DNA of 13,737 nt. Origin: an uncultured Eubacteriales bacterium (GTDB lineage: Bacteria > Bacillota > Clostridia > Oscillospirales > CAG-272). Below are positions 1 through 6,487 of this stretch, one piece after another (positions within the stretch are counted from its first letter, which is position 1; the number at the start of each line of letters is the position of its first letter). Position numbers and translations under genes: made by a program. The notes beneath the pieces were generated by a model. That model did no database searches. It was not told the origin of the DNA and worked only from the letters and a program-made list of their open reading frames with translations. The stretch is taken from positions 1 to 13,737 of the forward strand of contig CAKSDP010000036.1 of NCBI GenBank assembly GCA_934446065.1, given 5' to 3'.

Positions 1-110
1 CGTGCAGCCTCCTCTCGCGGCGTTCTGCTTGGCGTGCCCCTACGCAGCTCCTCCTCATATCAGATATTTCGCAGCAAATCTGTTTCACTTGCCAAAGGTA
101 AATTTCCATG

Positions 111-142
111 AAAAAACCGTTTGCATACGCAAACGGTTTTTT
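111..142 (-). terminator. Intrinsic terminator of the tRNA-Arg gene
   Basis: A perfect inverted repeat with 14-bp arms (AAAAAACCGTTTGC at 111-124, GCAAACGGTTTTTT at 129-142) and a 4-nt loop. Read on the minus strand it directly abuts the tRNA CCA end at 142 and finishes in a U run, so it is a typical factor-independent terminator for the tRNA. The A/T tails on both sides mean it could also work in the other direction. Confidence 0.9.
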
Positions 143-218
143 GGCCCGCCCTGGGGGATTCGAACCCACGACCATCGGAATCGGAATCCGGTACTCTATC
201 CAGCTGAGCTAAGGGCGG
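142..218 (-). tRNA. tRNA-Arg, anticodon CCG
   Basis: A complete 77-nt cloverleaf is readable on the minus strand, including an encoded CCA. The acceptor stem CCGCCCT pairs fully with AGGGCGG, and the discriminator base is G. The D stem is GCTC/GAGT with one G-U pair. The anticodon loop TTCCGAT places CCG at positions 34-36, reading the codon CGG. A20 and C35, the known arginine identity bases, are both present. The T loop is a normal TTCGAAT. Two oddities are visible: a C-A mismatch at 27-43 closing the anticodon stem, and a U-C mismatch at 50-64 in the T stem. The gene stands alone, with its own promoter and terminator. Confidence 0.95.
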
Positions 219-234
219 TTATATTCACCTAATT

Positions 235-263
235 ATTATACCATATTACAGTCGGAAAGTAAA
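235..263 (-). promoter_or_regulatory. Promoter of tRNA-Arg
   Basis: On the minus strand TTTACT (258-263) and a perfect TATAAT (235-240) are separated by exactly 17 bp, and TGG before the -10 makes it an extended -10. The predicted start near 228 leaves about a 10-nt leader before the mature tRNA. Nothing else recognisable is seen between here and the exporter promoter at 388. Confidence 0.85.
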
Positions 264-387
264 GCGTTTTTTATATAAATGCGCGATTAATTTTACGCAA
301 TAATTGTACCGATGTGACAAGCAGCGTGGCGCAAACCACGGCGCTATTGTGATATTTGCCGAAATTAATTGAAATATCGAATCCGGG

Positions 388-416
388 TTGACTTTATCTT
401 CCATATGATTTATCAT
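388..416 (+). promoter_or_regulatory. Promoter of the ABC exporter / DUF1854 / DarA operon
   Basis: TTGACT (388-393), a 17-bp spacer and TATCAT (411-416): each hexamer matches the sigma-A consensus at five of six positions. The predicted start near 423 gives a 5' leader of about 58 nt ahead of the ribosome binding site GGAGGTGG (469-476). No operator or riboswitch was recognised in the leader. Confidence 0.7.
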
Positions 417-480
417 TGACGAACATAGTATGCGCGGCTGTCCGCGATCCGTTTAGAGAAGAGCACACGGAGGTGGTTTT

Positions 481-2742
481 CTGAATACTGAATATTTGCT
501 GAAAAACGGCACGATACCCGATGATCTTGTAAATCTTGCTGAGAAATTCTACGACGAAACAGATGAGTTTCTGTTCGTTATAGTCAGCGATCTTTCTGCC
601 GACGGCGGCTACGGCTCGTCCGCCATATTTGTGAGTGCTTCGCGGCTGTGCACGGTCGGCGAAACATACGACGGCGGCGGATTTGCCATTGACTTCGCCG
701 ACATCGAATCCGTGCGCGTGAAGCGTATGTACGGCAACGCAATAATGAGCGCCAAGCTTACCGACGGTACCAGCCGTGAGATACTCCGGTTTACTTTTTC
801 CGTCGCCGAGCTTTGCGAATCATGCGCCGAATATATTAATAAGGTAAAAAGCGGCGAGTCCGCCGAGGTCTCCCTCGAAGCCGTACGCTCGACCTTCCGC
901 AACCAAAGCTCGTTTTGCCCCAAGTGCGGCAGACGACTCCTCTCACCTGACGCGGAATGCCTGAACTGCAAGGGAAAGAAGAGCTTTATGGCATCTCTTG
1001 CAAAGTACATACGCCCGCACATCGGTATTCTCACCATCGGTCTCATTCTCTCCGTGCTGACGACAGCCTGCTCTCTTATTCCGCCGTATATCACAAGCCG
1101 TATGGTTGACGATATCATTCCGAACAAGAATACGCGTCTCCTTGCGATCATAGTGATCTCACTCATATTTGTATATTTTGTTCAGATCGCGCTCGGCGGC
1201 GTCAGATCGTATCTTTTGAGGATCGCCGGCAACAGGATCGTCGGCGACCTGAAAAAAGAGGTGTACGAAAAGGCGCAGTACCTGCCGATGAAGTTTTACG
1301 ATAAGACTTCGACCGGCGCCGTGATAACGCGAGTCAACTCCGATACGGTAATACTTCAGCAGTTCATGCTGAACGTGTCACAGAACGCTGTCGTTCAGCT
1401 GTTTACGCTTGTCGGCATTCTCGTGATGATGCTCATCATGAACTGGAAGCTCACGATATTCTCGCTGATTCCCGTGCCGATCGTTGTTTATCTCTCGAAA
1501 AAGCTGCACAGACTGCTCGGTCCGCGCTATCGCAGGCTTTGGCGCCGCAACGCTACGATTTCCGCCGTGCTGACGGATACGATACCGGCGATACGCGTTG
1601 TGAAGTCGTTCTCCAAAGAGGAGCGCACGGTAATCAACTTTACGGACCGCGTTGACAATATGCTCGAGGAGGACAGAAAGCTCGGGCGCGTGGTGGTCCT
1701 CATTCCCGCGCTGATAAACTTTCTCATCATGCTCGGTTCGTCGCTCATATGGCTCTTCGGCGGACGGATGGTGATATTCTCCCCGACGGAGCTGTCGCTC
1801 GGTATTCTCGTTTCGTTTATAACGTATACACAGATGTTCTACGCGCCCGTGAACTTCTACGCGACCTTCGGCGACTCGTATCAGAACGCCATCGCATCCG
1901 CCGAGAGAATATTCGATATAATCAATGCCGAGCCGGAGCACGATTTCGGACACGGCTTCCACCCGGATATCATAAACGGAAAGATCGAGTTCCGCCGGGT
2001 CAACTTCTCGTTCGACCGCTCCAAAAAGGTTCTGTCAGATATCAGCTTCGTGATAGAGCCGGGTGATGTCGTCGGCATCGTCGGAACGACCGGATCGGGT
2101 AAATCGACGCTCATAAACCTGCTCATGCGCTTCTACGACGACTACGACGGAGATATATTTGTTGACGGAATAAACATCCGCGACTTAGACCTCGCCTTCT
2201 ATCGCGATCAGATCGGCTACGTCCAGCAGGAGCCGGTGATGTTCAAGGATACGATCTTCAACAACATTGCATACTCAAAGCCTGACGCTACCCCGGAAGA
2301 GGTCATAAACGTCGCAGATATCGCGAACGCTCACGGGTTCATCTCCCGCCTGCCGGACGCCTATGATACGATGCTCGGAGAGCGCGGAATCGGACTTTCG
2401 GGCGGCGAGAAGCAGCGCCTGTCTATCGCGCGCGCCGTGCTGAAGAATCCCGCAATCATGATATTTGATGAGGCAACGTCGGCGGTCGATTCCGAGACGG
2501 AAAAGCTTATTCAGGACGCGATCGACAACATCATCTACGGCCGCACGACGCTCATGATCGCGCACCGCCTTTCCACCCTGCGCAAGGCGAACAAGATCAT
2601 CGTCGTCGATAACGGAAAGATTATCGAGTTCGGCTCGCCCGAGGAGCTGCTCGCGATGAAGGGCAAATACTACAAGCTCATAAAGATCCAGTCCATGAGC
2701 GAGGAAGCCGAATCCATCCGCAAAGCGGAGCGCTTCGACTGA
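481..2742 (+). CDS. ABC exporter (type I fold, fused permease-ATPase) with N-terminal PH-like domain and zinc ribbon
   Basis: A half-transporter of about 753 residues. Residues about 1-130 form a soluble, beta-rich PH/GRAM-like domain. A zinc ribbon follows (C146, C149, C160, C163; CPKC and CLNC). Residues about 185-460 are the six-helix exporter membrane domain. The ATPase has Walker A GTTGSGKST (535-543), signature LSGGE (639-643), Walker B with D663-E664 and H-loop H695, so it should be active, presumably as a homodimer. Start choice: the Shine-Dalgarno GGAGGTGG at 469-476 lies 7 nt from an in-frame CTG at 481, whereas the first TTG (496) is about 22 nt away and there is no upstream ATG or GTG in frame; CTG is preferred, TTG 496 is the alternative. 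The next gene, DUF1854, starts 13 nt after the stop. Exporters of this layout beside DUF1854 are annotated in other bacteria as cyanophycin-metabolism-associated; the substrate here is unknown. Confidence 0.92.
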   Translation: MNTEYLLKNGTIPDDLVNLAEKFYDETDEFLFVIVSDLSADGGYGSSAIFVSASRLCTVGETYDGGGFAIDFADIESVRVKRMYGNAIMSAKLTDGTSREILRFTFSVAELCESCAEYINKVKSGESAEVSLEAVRSTFRNQSSFCPKCGRRLLSPDAECLNCKGKKSFMASLAKYIRPHIGILTIGLILSVLTTACSLIPPYITSRMVDDIIPNKNTRLLAIIVISLIFVYFVQIALGGVRSYLLRIAGNRIVGDLKKEVYEKAQYLPMKFYDKTSTGAVITRVNSDTVILQQFMLNVSQNAVVQLFTLVGILVMMLIMNWKLTIFSLIPVPIVVYLSKKLHRLLGPRYRRLWRRNATISAVLTDTIPAIRVVKSFSKEERTVINFTDRVDNMLEEDRKLGRVVVLIPALINFLIMLGSSLIWLFGGRMVIFSPTELSLGILVSFITYTQMFYAPVNFYATFGDSYQNAIASAERIFDIINAEPEHDFGHGFHPDIINGKIEFRRVNFSFDRSKKVLSDISFVIEPGDVVGIVGTTGSGKSTLINLLMRFYDDYDGDIFVDGINIRDLDLAFYRDQIGYVQQEPVMFKDTIFNNIAYSKPDATPEEVINVADIANAHGFISRLPDAYDTMLGERGIGLSGGEKQRLSIARAVLKNPAIMIFDEATSAVDSETEKLIQDAIDNIIYGRTTLMIAHRLSTLRKANKIIVVDNGKIIEFGSPEELLAMKGKYYKLIKIQSMSEEAESIRKAERFD

Positions 2743-2755
2743 AAGGAGAATTGAC

Positions 2756-3244
2756 GTGGCAAGAAGATTTGTATCAGGAAACGAAATAAGGTTCACATCG
2801 CATGACAGGATCTTCCTCGACGTTGAGACCTCCGACGGCGAGCTTTTCACCGACCTCGAGCCGAGACGCCTGTTCCCGATCTCCGGCGCACAGAACTATA
2901 TCACATTTCTCAATTCTTCGGGGGAGGAGGAGTTCATCCTCCGCAGCCTGAGCGATCTTGAGGCGTCGCAGTTCGACGTGCTCGACCGCTGTCTGTGGGA
3001 GTATTACCGTATCCCGAAAATAACCCGCCTGATCGAGCGCTCCGAGAAGAATCGCATATGGCTCTGGACGGTCGATACCGACCGCGGAGTTTATCGGTTC
3101 GAGATCCAGAACGTGCTTCAGTCGATAAAAATGTTCTATGACCGGCGTATACTTATAAAGGATGCGAAGGATAACAGATATGAGATCCCGGATATATATA
3201 AGCTTGATAAACGTTCGATCCGGCTGATCCTGCCCGAAATGTAA
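2756..3244 (+). CDS. DUF1854 family protein, partner of the ABC exporter
   Basis: A 162-residue soluble protein with no signal peptide or membrane helix. It matches the DUF1854 pattern: an N-terminal half with EPRRLFPISG and NYITFLNSSGEEE, the central YYRIPKITRLIE, then a mixed beta region with WTVDTDRGVYRFEIQN and DNRYEIPDI near the end. The start is GTG at 2756, preceded by a strong AAGGAGA site 8 nt upstream; the gene lies 13 nt after the exporter stop, so the two are almost certainly co-translated from one mRNA. DUF1854 proteins recur next to ABC exporters with an N-terminal PH-like extension, which suggests an accessory or regulatory subunit. No biochemical activity can be assigned from the sequence. 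Confidence 0.88.
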   Translation: MARRFVSGNEIRFTSHDRIFLDVETSDGELFTDLEPRRLFPISGAQNYITFLNSSGEEEFILRSLSDLEASQFDVLDRCLWEYYRIPKITRLIERSEKNRIWLWTVDTDRGVYRFEIQNVLQSIKMFYDRRILIKDAKDNRYEIPDIYKLDKRSIRLILPEM

Positions 3245-3275
3245 ATGTCCAAATAAAGAAAGGAGTAACGAGTAC

Positions 3276-3605
3276 ATGAAGCTGATAATTGCAATAATAA
3301 ACAACGATGACAGCGCAGCCGTATCGGCGCACCTCTCAAGAGAGTATTATACCGTAACGCGCCTTTCAACCACCGGCGGATTCCTTATGACAGGGAATAC
3401 CACGCTGCTCATCGGCTCCGATGACGAGCGCATCGAACGCGCAAAGGAGATCATCAGAACGCACGCGAAATCGCGCAAGAAGCGCGTAATGACTACCGAG
3501 TCCTTCGGTCGAGGAATGAGCGACTCCTCGATCGCCGAGGAGGACGTCAACGTCTCCGGCGCGACGGTGTTCGTGCTGAATGTCGATTCGATGGAGAAAT
3601 ACTGA
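3276..3605 (+). CDS. darA: Cyclic di-AMP receptor, PII-like (DarA/PstA family)
   Basis: A 109-residue protein, the usual length for DarA/PstA. The N-terminus MKLIIAIINNDDSAAVSAHL, the STGGFLMTGNTTLLIG segment (residues about 31-46) and the C-terminal strand ATVFVLNVDSMEKY are the conserved parts of this trimeric PII-like fold, where c-di-AMP binds between subunits. The basic stretch around KSRKKRV lies in the variable loop region. It has a good AAAGGAG ribosome site and starts 31 nt after DUF1854, with no terminator between, and the operon terminator follows at 3614. The family senses c-di-AMP, the osmolyte and cell-wall second messenger of Firmicutes; its output target is unknown. Its place in this operon suggests, but does not show, that the exporter is the target. 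Confidence 0.93.
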   Translation: MKLIIAIINNDDSAAVSAHLSREYYTVTRLSTTGGFLMTGNTTLLIGSDDERIERAKEIIRTHAKSRKKRVMTTESFGRGMSDSSIAEEDVNVSGATVFVLNVDSMEKY

Positions 3606-3613
3606 AATATGAC

Positions 3614-3650
3614 AAACAAAAGGACTGCCCGCAGGCAGTCCTTTTGTTTT
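3614..3650. terminator. Bidirectional intrinsic terminator between convergent genes
   Basis: A 16-bp perfect stem (AAACAAAAGGACTGCC at 3614-3629, its complement at 3634-3649) around a CGCA loop, with T-rich tails on both strands. It sits 8 nt after the darA stop and 5 nt before the minus-strand surface-protein stop, so it should end both transcripts. Confidence 0.93.
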
Positions 3651-3654
3651 ATGG

Positions 3655-5439
3655 TTATTTATCCTTGCCGGAGGACTTTTTCTTGTATGCGATTGCCGCT
3701 GCGGCACCGCCGCCTACGAATACTACTGCGAGAACAACTATGAGTACGATCCCGCGATCGTTGTCGTCGGCTGCTGTGTCGTCGGTCGTTTCTGTGGGAG
3801 CTTCCGTAACAGCTCCCGTATCGGCGGCAGTTGTACCGTTTGTGTTCGAGGATGTTGTGCCGTCAGCTGTGGCTTCTCCCGCACTCTCACCGTTGGAGTA
3901 GAGCGTGTAGGTGTCCCCGCCTGAGAGCTCGGACGAGGTGAAGAACACGAATCCTGCGTTACACGGTGCAGTCGAGCTGTATACCGTGTTTCCGTCTGCG
4001 GATTTGATCTCGACAGTGCTGCCGGAGGAGATGCTTACGGATGAAGTGCCGCCGGGGAAGCTGTCCATGCCGCCGCTCGGCATCTCGGGAGCGTTACCCG
4101 AAGCGTCACCGCTCGGCATCTCGGGAGCGTTACCCGAAGCGTCACCGCTCGGCATCTCGGGAGCGTTACCCGAAGCGTCGCCGCTTGGCATTTCGGGACG
4201 CTCACCCGAAGCGTCGCCGCTCGGCATCTCGGGAGGATTACCCGAAACATCGCCGCTCGGCATTTCGGGGGCACTACCGGCATTGCCGCCGGGGAAACCG
4301 CCCATGCCGCCGCCCATCTGAGATGATCCGTAGATCACATATGCCTGCGATGCGTCAAGATTCATGCCCATGCCGGCACTGCCGCCCGCGGCAAGCACCG
4401 TACCGCCCGTGATCGTAATTGTGCCGTCTGCGTCAAGAGGCTGATTGTCAGCCGTGTTTGCTGTCCATACCTCAGTCGTGCCGCCTGTTATCGTGAGCGA
4501 TCCGTTGGAATCAATGCCGTCTCCGGCGGAGGTGTACATCTTAAGTGTGCCGCCCGAAATGGTTATCGAGAAATCATAATCCGACAGGTCGGAGTTTGCC
4601 GCGTTCAGGCAGTCGTCGCTGCCGTTTATGGTGATGTCACCGGAGAGGATAACGAGCGTTGCCGCTTCAAGCCCCTCGTAGCATTCGGTAATGTTTATCG
4701 TCGGACCCGCCGCACCCGTCTCGCCGACGGTCATAGTGTAATCGCAGTGGATTCCGTCGTCCGCCGCACTTACCGTGATGTTTCCGCTCGGAATATTAAG
4801 CGTCGCACCCGCGTTGATGCCGTCGTTTACTCCGGCGCTGATGTTCAGCGTCAGCGACTTGATCGTCAGCGACGCTTCGCCTTCCTCGTCGGTCGAGGCA
4901 CCGGTCTTAATGCCGTTCTTTCCGTTTGCCGTGATCGACAGCTCACCGCTGCCGCAAAGTGTGATGTTTGATCCGGCTTTAGCCTTGATCACCGCGTTTT
5001 CGGCATTAGTATTGTCGGGGTAGTTTTCGTCGTTATTCAGCGCCGTGTCCGCAAGGCTGTTTTTCGTGCCCGATGCGCAAACGATCGTGACACCGCTCGA
5101 CTTGTTGCACGTGATCGGAGCCGTGTCGGCGCTTGTCAGATCAAGACCGGACAGGACGAGCACAACATCTGTTACCTCTTTTTTCACCGTTACCGATCCG
5201 TCGGAGCACTCACCGGAGAGTACGTATGTGCCGCTCTCGTTTATTTTAAGCTCACATCCGTCCGTCTCATATCCGGTGTATTTGCCGTCCTTTGCGGTGA
5301 TACCCGAATCAGAGAACACAAACGATGTCGCACCGCTTGTATCGTATTCATCGGAGGCAGCGGATACCGCCGGAACCGCAAGAGCCGTTATCATGAGCGA
5401 TAACAGTACCGCTGCGAGCTTGCGAAGTTTCATTTTCAT
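3655..5439 (-). CDS. Secreted, membrane-anchored carbohydrate-binding beta-helix protein (Cthe_2159 / DUF4353 family)
   Basis: A 594-residue surface protein. Residues 1-27 are a signal peptide (basic KMKLRK, hydrophobic core, AVSA cleavage site). Residues about 30-380 consist of repeating turns rich in T/S/G/N/D (for example GGTLKMYTSAGDGIDSNGSL, LTITGGTTEVW), as expected for a right-handed beta-helix. Residues about 385-456 are a linker of 12-residue repeats, PEMPSGDASGNA. A Ser/Gly/Thr-rich stalk leads to a C-terminal membrane helix (about 563-583) and a lysine-rich tail. No LPXTG is present, so it is probably held by the helix rather than by sortase. The characterised family member binds cellulose and polygalacturonate with calcium; the ligand here is not known. 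It is transcribed divergently from the VTC/DUF4956 genes under a matching promoter element, which ties it to them. The ribosome site is weak: AAAGG lies 14 nt from the ATG. Confidence 0.9.
   Translation of the reverse strand: MKMKLRKLAAVLLSLMITALAVPAVSAASDEYDTSGATSFVFSDSGITAKDGKYTGYETDGCELKINESGTYVLSGECSDGSVTVKKEVTDVVLVLSGLDLTSADTAPITCNKSSGVTIVCASGTKNSLADTALNNDENYPDNTNAENAVIKAKAGSNITLCGSGELSITANGKNGIKTGASTDEEGEASLTIKSLTLNISAGVNDGINAGATLNIPSGNITVSAADDGIHCDYTMTVGETGAAGPTINITECYEGLEAATLVILSGDITINGSDDCLNAANSDLSDYDFSITISGGTLKMYTSAGDGIDSNGSLTITGGTTEVWTANTADNQPLDADGTITITGGTVLAAGGSAGMGMNLDASQAYVIYGSSQMGGGMGGFPGGNAGSAPEMPSGDVSGNPPEMPSGDASGERPEMPSGDASGNAPEMPSGDASGNAPEMPSGDASGNAPEMPSGGMDSFPGGTSSVSISSGSTVEIKSADGNTVYSSTAPCNAGFVFFTSSELSGGDTYTLYSNGESAGEATADGTTSSNTNGTTAADTGAVTEAPTETTDDTAADDNDRGIVLIVVLAVVFVGGGAAAAIAYKKKSSGKDK
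4073..4288 (-). repeat. Six tandem 36-bp repeats encoding a PEMPSGDASGNA linker
   Basis: Units begin at 4073, 4109, 4145, 4181, 4217 and 4253. The first two are identical and the third differs only in its last base; the remaining units drift, and the last is degenerate. The period of 36 bp keeps the reading frame, so copy-number changes by slippage would alter only linker length. Confidence 0.95.
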
Positions 5440-5471
5440 AATAATGTACCATACCTTTCAATGTCGATTTC

Positions 5472-5498
5472 AAGCCGTGGGTGTGTGCCCTTCGGCTT
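5472..5498 (-). promoter_or_regulatory. 5'-terminal mRNA hairpin of the surface-protein transcript
   Basis: AAGCCG (5472-5477) pairs with CGGCTT (5493-5498), and an inner GGG/CCC pairs at 5479-5481 and 5488-5490. With the predicted start near 5502 it would form within the first 30 nt of the mRNA. It may protect the 5' end; this is an inference. Confidence 0.5.
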
Positions 5499-5508
5499 TC
5501 TTGACTGT

Positions 5509-5541
5509 ATTCTACACCACGTTCTTAAAGATAACCTAAAG
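5509..5541 (-). promoter_or_regulatory. Response-regulator-type promoter of the surface protein gene (left copy)
   Basis: Reading on the minus strand: CTTTAGG (5541-5535), 4 nt, CTTTAAG (5530-5524), 9 nt ending GGTG, then a -10 of TAGAAT (5514-5509). The two 7-mers repeat with 11-bp periodicity and occupy about -39 to -22, replacing a -35 box. This is the geometry of PhoB/OmpR-class activation sites. The right-hand copy at 5661-5693 has the same order and spacing. Confidence 0.75.
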
Positions 5542-5589
5542 GTCATGAAAAAATCCGAAAAAATTTTTTGCCGCCGCGACGGGCACGTG

Positions 5590-5606
5590 CATATATTAAA
5601 TATATG
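5590..5606. other. Dyad at the centre of the divergent promoter region
   Basis: CATATATTAAATATATG has perfect 7-bp arms around a TAA centre. Its midpoint (5598) lies within 3 bp of the midpoint between the two -10 boxes (about 5601). It could bind a dimeric regulator or be a flexible A/T segment; the function is unknown. Confidence 0.45.
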
Positions 5607-5660
5607 AACATTTCGCGAGAAAAAACGCGAATGAAAAAATTTTTGCACAAAATTACATCT

Positions 5661-5693
5661 CTTTAGGTTGCCTTTAAGTTCGGGGTGTAGTAT
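5661..5693 (+). promoter_or_regulatory. Response-regulator-type promoter of the VTC-DUF4956 operon (right copy)
   Basis: CTTTAGG (5661-5667), TTGC, CTTTAAG (5672-5678), 9 nt ending GGTG, then a -10 of TAGTAT (5688-5693). Motif order, both spacings and the CG-GGTGTAG segment match the left copy exactly, apart from the variable bases. There is no consensus -35. The predicted start is near 5700. Confidence 0.78.
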
Positions 5694-5707
5694 TGATACA
5701 GAAAAAG

Positions 5708-5728
5708 GACGGCGGTATATGTGCCGTC
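5708..5728 (+). promoter_or_regulatory. Leader hairpin immediately before the VTC ribosome binding site
   Basis: GACGGC (5708-5713) pairs with GCCGTC (5723-5728) around a 9-nt loop. The Shine-Dalgarno GGAGGAGGTG begins at the next base (5729). It lies at about +8 to +28 of the predicted transcript, like the hairpin on the divergent mRNA. Confidence 0.5.
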
Positions 5729-5743
5729 GGAGGAGGTGCAGAT

Positions 5744-6487
5744 ATGGCACAGAATATAAAATACAGCTTTGAGCGCTTCGAGAAAAAGTATTTTCTCACG
5801 CCGGAGCAGATGAATTCTCTCGTATCGGGAATGGCGCCGTTTGTGCGTCCGGATGAGTACGGGCAGTATACCATCTGCAACATCTATTACGATACCGATG
5901 ATTTCAGACTTATCCGTGAATCGATCGAGAAGCCTGCGTACAAGGAGAAGCTGCGCGTCCGCAGCTACGGCGTGCCCGAGAGCGGCGGCAAGGTGTTCAT
6001 CGAGCTGAAAAAGAAATACGACGGCGTCGTATACAAACGCAGGATCACCGCAGCGCCGGAGGCGGTTTCTCCCATACTTGACGGTACGGTTGTGGCATCC
6101 TCACAGATCGGGCGCGAGATCGAGTGGTTCCAGCATTACTATAAGACCTCGCCCAAGGTGTTCATTGCGTATGACCGCACGGCATTCGCCGGTATCGACG
6201 ATTCGGAACTGCGTATTACGTTTGACACGAACATGAGGTGGAGGGATTCCGATCTTGATCTTCGCTTCGGCGATGCGGGACTGCCGATAATAGGCGGCGA
6301 TCGGGTGCTGATGGAGGTAAAGCTCCCCGGCACCTGCCCGCTGTGGCTCGCACACCTGCTGTCGTCGGTCGGAGCTGCTCCGGCATCATTCTCAAAATAC
6401 GGAACGTGCTATTGTGAGCACATTATCAAAGACGAACACCCCATTCAGGTGAAAAACAATATAAAGGAGGCGCATCTCTGTGCTTAA
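5744..6487 (+). CDS. VTC-domain polyphosphate polymerase-like protein
   Basis: A 247-residue cytosolic protein made almost entirely of a VTC domain (the triphosphate-tunnel fold of yeast Vtc4, which makes polyphosphate from ATP). The tunnel-lining residues expected for catalysis are visible in order: ERFEKKY (10-16), KLRVR (69-73), ELKKK (87-91), YKRR (97-100), AYDR (142-145), LRITFD (156-161), the metal-site strand LMEVKLPG (189-196, E191) and SFSKYG (215-220). None of these is lost, so it should be active. The start is ATG 5744, 6 nt after a strong GGAGGAGG site; a more upstream TTG is not supported. Its 3' end overlaps the DUF4956 gene by 8 nt, indicating translational coupling. Other polyanion chemistry on this fold cannot be excluded. 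Confidence 0.9.
   Translation: MAQNIKYSFERFEKKYFLTPEQMNSLVSGMAPFVRPDEYGQYTICNIYYDTDDFRLIRESIEKPAYKEKLRVRSYGVPESGGKVFIELKKKYDGVVYKRRITAAPEAVSPILDGTVVASSQIGREIEWFQHYYKTSPKVFIAYDRTAFAGIDDSELRITFDTNMRWRDSDLDLRFGDAGLPIIGGDRVLMEVKLPGTCPLWLAHLLSSVGAAPASFSKYGTCYCEHIIKDEHPIQVKNNIKEAHLCA

Noticed and set aside
1..58. A minus-strand ATG at 58 opening a frame rich in Arg (MRRSCVGARQ...) that leaves the window
   Set aside because: No ribosome binding site, only about 19 codons visible and no recognisable protein; it cannot be separated from noise.
61..82. Imperfect inverted repeat CAGATaTTT...AAATCTG next to the tRNA terminator
   Set aside because: It has a bulge, short arms and no T run; there is no sign of an integration site or integrase nearby.
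2..232. A 76-codon plus-strand open frame at the left edge
   Set aside because: It runs through the terminator and antisense across the tRNA; the frame is an accident of the tRNA sequence.
310..345. CGTGG-CGCAAA-CCACG stem in the exporter upstream region
   Set aside because: Only a 5-bp stem lying upstream of the predicted promoter; no known riboswitch or operator pattern.
4073..4288. CRISPR array
   Set aside because: The 36-bp units are directly adjacent with no spacers and are in frame inside a coding gene.
4041..4412. Long Arg/Ser-rich open frames in both directions across the surface-protein repeats
   Set aside because: They are out-of-frame readings of the 36-bp repeats, with low-complexity products and no ribosome sites.
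5501..5506. TTGACT as a plus-strand -35 box
   Set aside because: No -10 at a suitable distance; the sequence lies at the start of the minus-strand transcript.
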